From the NCBI RefSeq assembly GCF_030272615.1, contig NC_081413.1, positions 552,263,136 through 552,323,135 on the forward strand: a stretch of 60,000 bases of DNA, written 5' to 3'. Positions within the stretch are counted from its first letter, which is position 1. Every line of letters starts with the position of its first letter. Below are positions 57,161-60,000 of the stretch, one piece after another. The notes beneath the pieces were generated by a model that saw nothing but the letters and a program-made list of their open reading frames with translations, ran no database searches and was not told the DNA's origin. The DNA comes from Cryptomeria japonica (Eukaryota; Streptophyta; Pinopsida; Cupressales; Cupressaceae). The translations under genes were made by a program, and so were the position numbers.

Positions 57161-58346
57161 TATGTACAAGTCACTTGATAGGAGTTTCTAACGACATATG
57201 TGGTGGAATGCCTTAATATCGCAATGTTTAAAGAAACTGCTAAAATATATCTTGATCTAAATCAGACAAGTATAAGAGATCATTGAATTCTATATTTTTA
57301 TTTTTATTGTGATTACTACAATCAATGAAAAGTTTATGTGCAAAATGGAAACACAAATTTTAGAAGAAACAAGGGTAAATGTCCTAACTAAATAACAAAC
57401 AACATATATAAAGTATTTGTTGAGTGTTGGTCTGTAAAATCATAAATGTTGATGGTACAACAAATGCTAGAATTTTACTGTGCACTACTAAAAGGTTATG
57501 ATTTGATTTGAAATTTGTAGTGGATGACTCCCAATGTATACGATGATAACTCAGAGGTATGGTAGGATGTGATGATTATTCTACAAGTAAAAACAGCATT
57601 GAAAATAGGCTTTGAGTAAACATTAAAACTAGCACTTGCATCGAAAGAAGGTGCTAGGATTACAATGATAGAAAATTAAACAGAAATTATTATTCTTTAG
57701 TGTATAGCTCGATGAATGTATGAGATTTTTTTATTTTTTATTTTGCATGTATTAGTCTTTAATATGTTGGCATTTGTCATGTTATAATTTAAATAAGTCT
57801 CTAAATTTAAAAACTTATAATGAAGTTCATTAATGTAGAAATATAAAGGCAACACAAAGATATAATTTAAATATTTGTTTAAAATAATTTTTAGAAATAG
57901 TTTTGGAATCTTTGAAACTAAATTATAGTGGTAAATTATTGAAATGACTTCTTATATCAAGCTATTTATTTATGAAATCTAAATTTCATGATTGAACATC
58001 CATTTTATTTGTTTGGACTATTAGAATGTTCTCTTGTATCCATTGGGGCATTTTCTACTACTATTTTTTTTTTTGCAATATGGTAATATTATGGTAACAA
58101 TTCTATACATTGATGACTACAACTACATTGTAGGCAATAGTGTATGCAAATATTTATAAAAATATGATTACAAATTTGTGATTGAAGTCTCTTTTTCCTT
58201 CATCCTTAAACTAAAATTAATAAATTCATAGTAAACATAGTAGTCTTCATTTCTCATTTCTCTTGTCTAACTCTAAAAAAAGACAATACTTCTCTCCAAC
58301 CTTTAACTTTGTAGCTTAAGGATTTTTAATATAAACCACAATCAAA
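57161..58346. other. Intergenic DNA, nothing recognised
   Basis: AT-rich, without coding, repeat or RNA signals beyond homopolymer runs (for example the T run at about 58063-58072). Confidence 0.5.
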
Positions 58347-58443
58347 TCATAATATTTTTAATATAAGTAGTAGACTCATGTCCAAATTTTTAATATAAGT
58401 AGTAGCATCACTGATAATGAACTTAGCACCAGGCCAAATTTTT

Positions 58444-58590
58444 CTAGCAACAATTGGAAAAGGAAGACATAGACATCTTACCCTCTTGGAGGAGAAGGAC
58501 CATAATTTTATTTTCAAAAATACAATTCTTAAGAGCATATCGTTTTGGGGGGTTATTGATGCTCCTCATATTCCATGCAAGAACCTTCAT
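58444..58590 (-). pseudogene. LINE ORF2 start: endonuclease N-terminus
   Basis: From ATG at 58590 the frame reads MKVLAWNMRSINNPPKRYAL and KNCIFENKIMVLL, the N-terminus of LINE apurinic-type endonucleases, including the WN-R motif whose Asn binds metal. A stop follows at 58444-58446. A neighbouring frame continues with ARKIWPGAKFIISDATTYI to about 58350. Confidence 0.8.
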
Positions 58591-60000
58591 TTATTACCTT
58601 TCATGGACATCTCCAAGGTCCTTTTCCTACCATTGGCAATATCCCTTGCTACTTCCTTCTGTCTTGATAGTTTATGCAATGGTCGACCCGATTTAAGGTC
58701 CATCCCCACATTAGGCTTTGCATTCCTAGTTTTACATCTCTGAGTTTTCTAGCCCTCATCATCAAGAGTCTTGCAACCGCTGGATGAAGCTCCAGGTGCA
58801 CCAGGGGAGGGGAATCCCTGGTGCAAAGTGGGGTGCGTTAACACCGTCAGGGAGCGAGCCATCTTAGGGGCAAGAATGGGGCCCCTCGTAATCTCACCAT
58901 CTTCCAGTTGATCAACCAGTTGAACTGAGTTGGCCATCGGGGAGATGCACTACTCCTTCAATGCCAACTTAGGGGCCTCGTCTTCATTCTTTGCAGGATA
59001 TTTGAGAAGGTTAATAATACTCTCAGCAAAGGGGTACTCTTCCATAATAGGGTCATCAATTGTAGGGGGAGGCAAATCCGAGCCAAAAGTAGGAGCCACA
59101 TCATGCCCAATTATCGGGCCATTAATCTTGGGAGTAACATTTGGCATAGGGCATTCATCCAGAGTCGGGCCCTTAAGCTTGAGAGACATGGGAGGGGGAG
59201 GCAGATTCGGGCCAAAAGGAGGAGCCACAACATGCCCAATTGTTGGGCCATTAATCTTAGGAGGAACATTTGGCATAGGGCATTCATCCAAAGTCGGACC
59301 CCTAAGCTTGAGAGACATGGGAGCCAGAGCATTACATTAAGAAATAATATGCCTAACTTTTCAAAATTTTTGGCAGAAGGGTTATATTCTCATAAACAAG
59401 GGCCCAAGTCCAGCTACCTGGCCTGGACTTTAGGGTTATAAAGTTGGGGAGATTCATGCTCACAGTAGCTTGAACACATAATCATGCATAGACCAGACGC
59501 GATTTGCTTCTAGTAATCTCATCAACACCAATAAAATGACCAAAGGTATTCCCAATCCATTTAAAGATGGACTCGTCCCACTACTCAAGGGGGAGCACCG
59601 GGAGCCGAACCCAAACCAGGGTAGTTTTCTATAAATCTACCGCTGGGTCAAAACCAGCCTTCCATCGACAAAGGGAAATATTGCTTTGACCATAGGACCA
59701 GTAGACAGAAAGGAAAAGAGTGACATCCTCCTCAGCAATGAATTTGAAGAGGAAGAGGGCTCCAGGCATAGCGCTAATAGAGACACTCTCTTTCAGTTTC
59801 TATTTGTCCTTAACCCATTTTATAACCATTTCCACCATGGGATGCGGAGAGAGAAAATTTCCCACCAAGGTGTTAGCCATGTTGTGCAAAATGCGGTCAA
59901 GAACAATGTGAGGGAGCTCTAAAGACATCCTGTCCTTATTTTGTGAGTAGATGTGGACGATGTTGGGGTCCACAATCTTAGTGTTCCTGACCAACACATT
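58587..60000 (-). pseudogene. LINE ORF1 (DUF4283-type), broken
   Basis: At 59997-59500 the minus strand gives a DUF4283-like domain in several frames (MSLELPHIVLDRILHNMANT, then W..G...FDPA, TTLVWVRLPVLPLE, FKWIGNTFGHFIGVDEITRS). From 59325 to 59068 is a Pro-rich part made of two 43-residue repeats. Then MANSVQLVDQLEDGEITRG starts the tail (58937-58749), which after one stop continues as a basic segment (KTQRCKTRNAKPNVG, RQKEVARDIANGRKRTLEMS) ending KGNK and TGA at 58589-58587. In working LINEs this protein binds the element RNA. There are at least five breaks. Confidence 0.7.
59068..59325 (-). repeat. 129-bp (43-codon) tandem duplication in LINE ORF1
   Basis: Units at 59068-59196 and 59197-59325 encode MSLKLRGPTLDECPMPNVPP plus KINGPTIGHVVAPPFGPNLP and the matching second copy. 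The period is an exact multiple of three, so the duplication kept the frame. Confidence 0.88.

Larger units (their letters stand above)
58347..60000 (-). mobile_element. L1-type LINE fragment, truncated on both sides
   Basis: The minus strand holds the end of an ORF1 protein and the first part of an ORF2 endonuclease in the order of plant L1-type LINEs. It enters from beyond 60000 and stops at about 58347 inside the endonuclease, so reverse transcriptase and the 3' tail are absent. Losing the 3' part is unlike usual 5' truncation of LINEs and points to a later deletion. Confidence 0.8.

Overview
The window looks like nuclear DNA of a large, repeat-rich plant genome. It is AT-rich, has no intact host gene, and is filled with old nested transposable elements and split, intron-containing gene remains. 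The element types (a Tat-like Ty3/gypsy element with two RNase H domains, a Copia element, a plant TNP2-type DNA transposon, a plant L1-type LINE) fit a seed plant. The age of the copies and the low gene density make me lean to a gymnosperm (conifer-like), but that is inference. No prokaryotic, organellar or RNA-gene feature was found.

Layout. 0-2.1 kb: AT-rich sequence with a dispersed repeat that recurs at 56.6-57.2 kb. 2.1-6.6 kb: element A, carrying an unrecognised intronless gene of about 980 codons on the minus strand (3000-5941), broken by stops. 7798-29626: one Ty3/gypsy (Tat-like) element with 1.4-kb LTRs, a perfect 5-bp target duplication CTATC and a primer site matching tRNA-Trp. 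Its leader is interrupted by a complete but decayed Copia element (10902-17700, minus strand). 29.8-39.7 kb: an En/Spm (CACTA) type transposon with a multi-exon TNP2-like transposase gene ending in a hugely expanded Asp-rich microsatellite, then a second multi-exon region with a SET-domain remnant and a Transposase_24-like segment. 39.95-49.73 kb: a clathrin heavy chain pseudogene (+ strand, 3' half). It is interrupted at 40.74-45.71 kb by element B, a second copy of the unknown ~975-codon gene, and its terminal exons are amplified about seven times in a ~450-bp tandem array. 49.8-50.8 kb: 133-bp and 75-bp tandem repeats. 51.5-55.0 kb: two GTACG-centred palindromic arrays (27-bp and 29-bp periods) on either side of a 96-bp TC microsatellite and a 2.1-kb satellite made of one motif in both orientations. 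58.35-60 kb: the ORF1 and the start of ORF2 of a LINE on the minus strand, running off the window.

Order of events. Copia went into the gypsy leader. The gypsy element went into DNA lying directly upstream of the TNP2 gene. Element B went into, or recombined with, the clathrin gene. Everything that looks like a protein gene carries stops or frameshifts, so I call no working gene.

The parts most likely to be new are: the repeated unknown ~975-codon gene family (elements A and B), the tandem amplification of fused clathrin exons, the SET-domain remnant inside a TNP2-type transposon, and the palindrome-built satellite block with its flanking CGTACG arrays.
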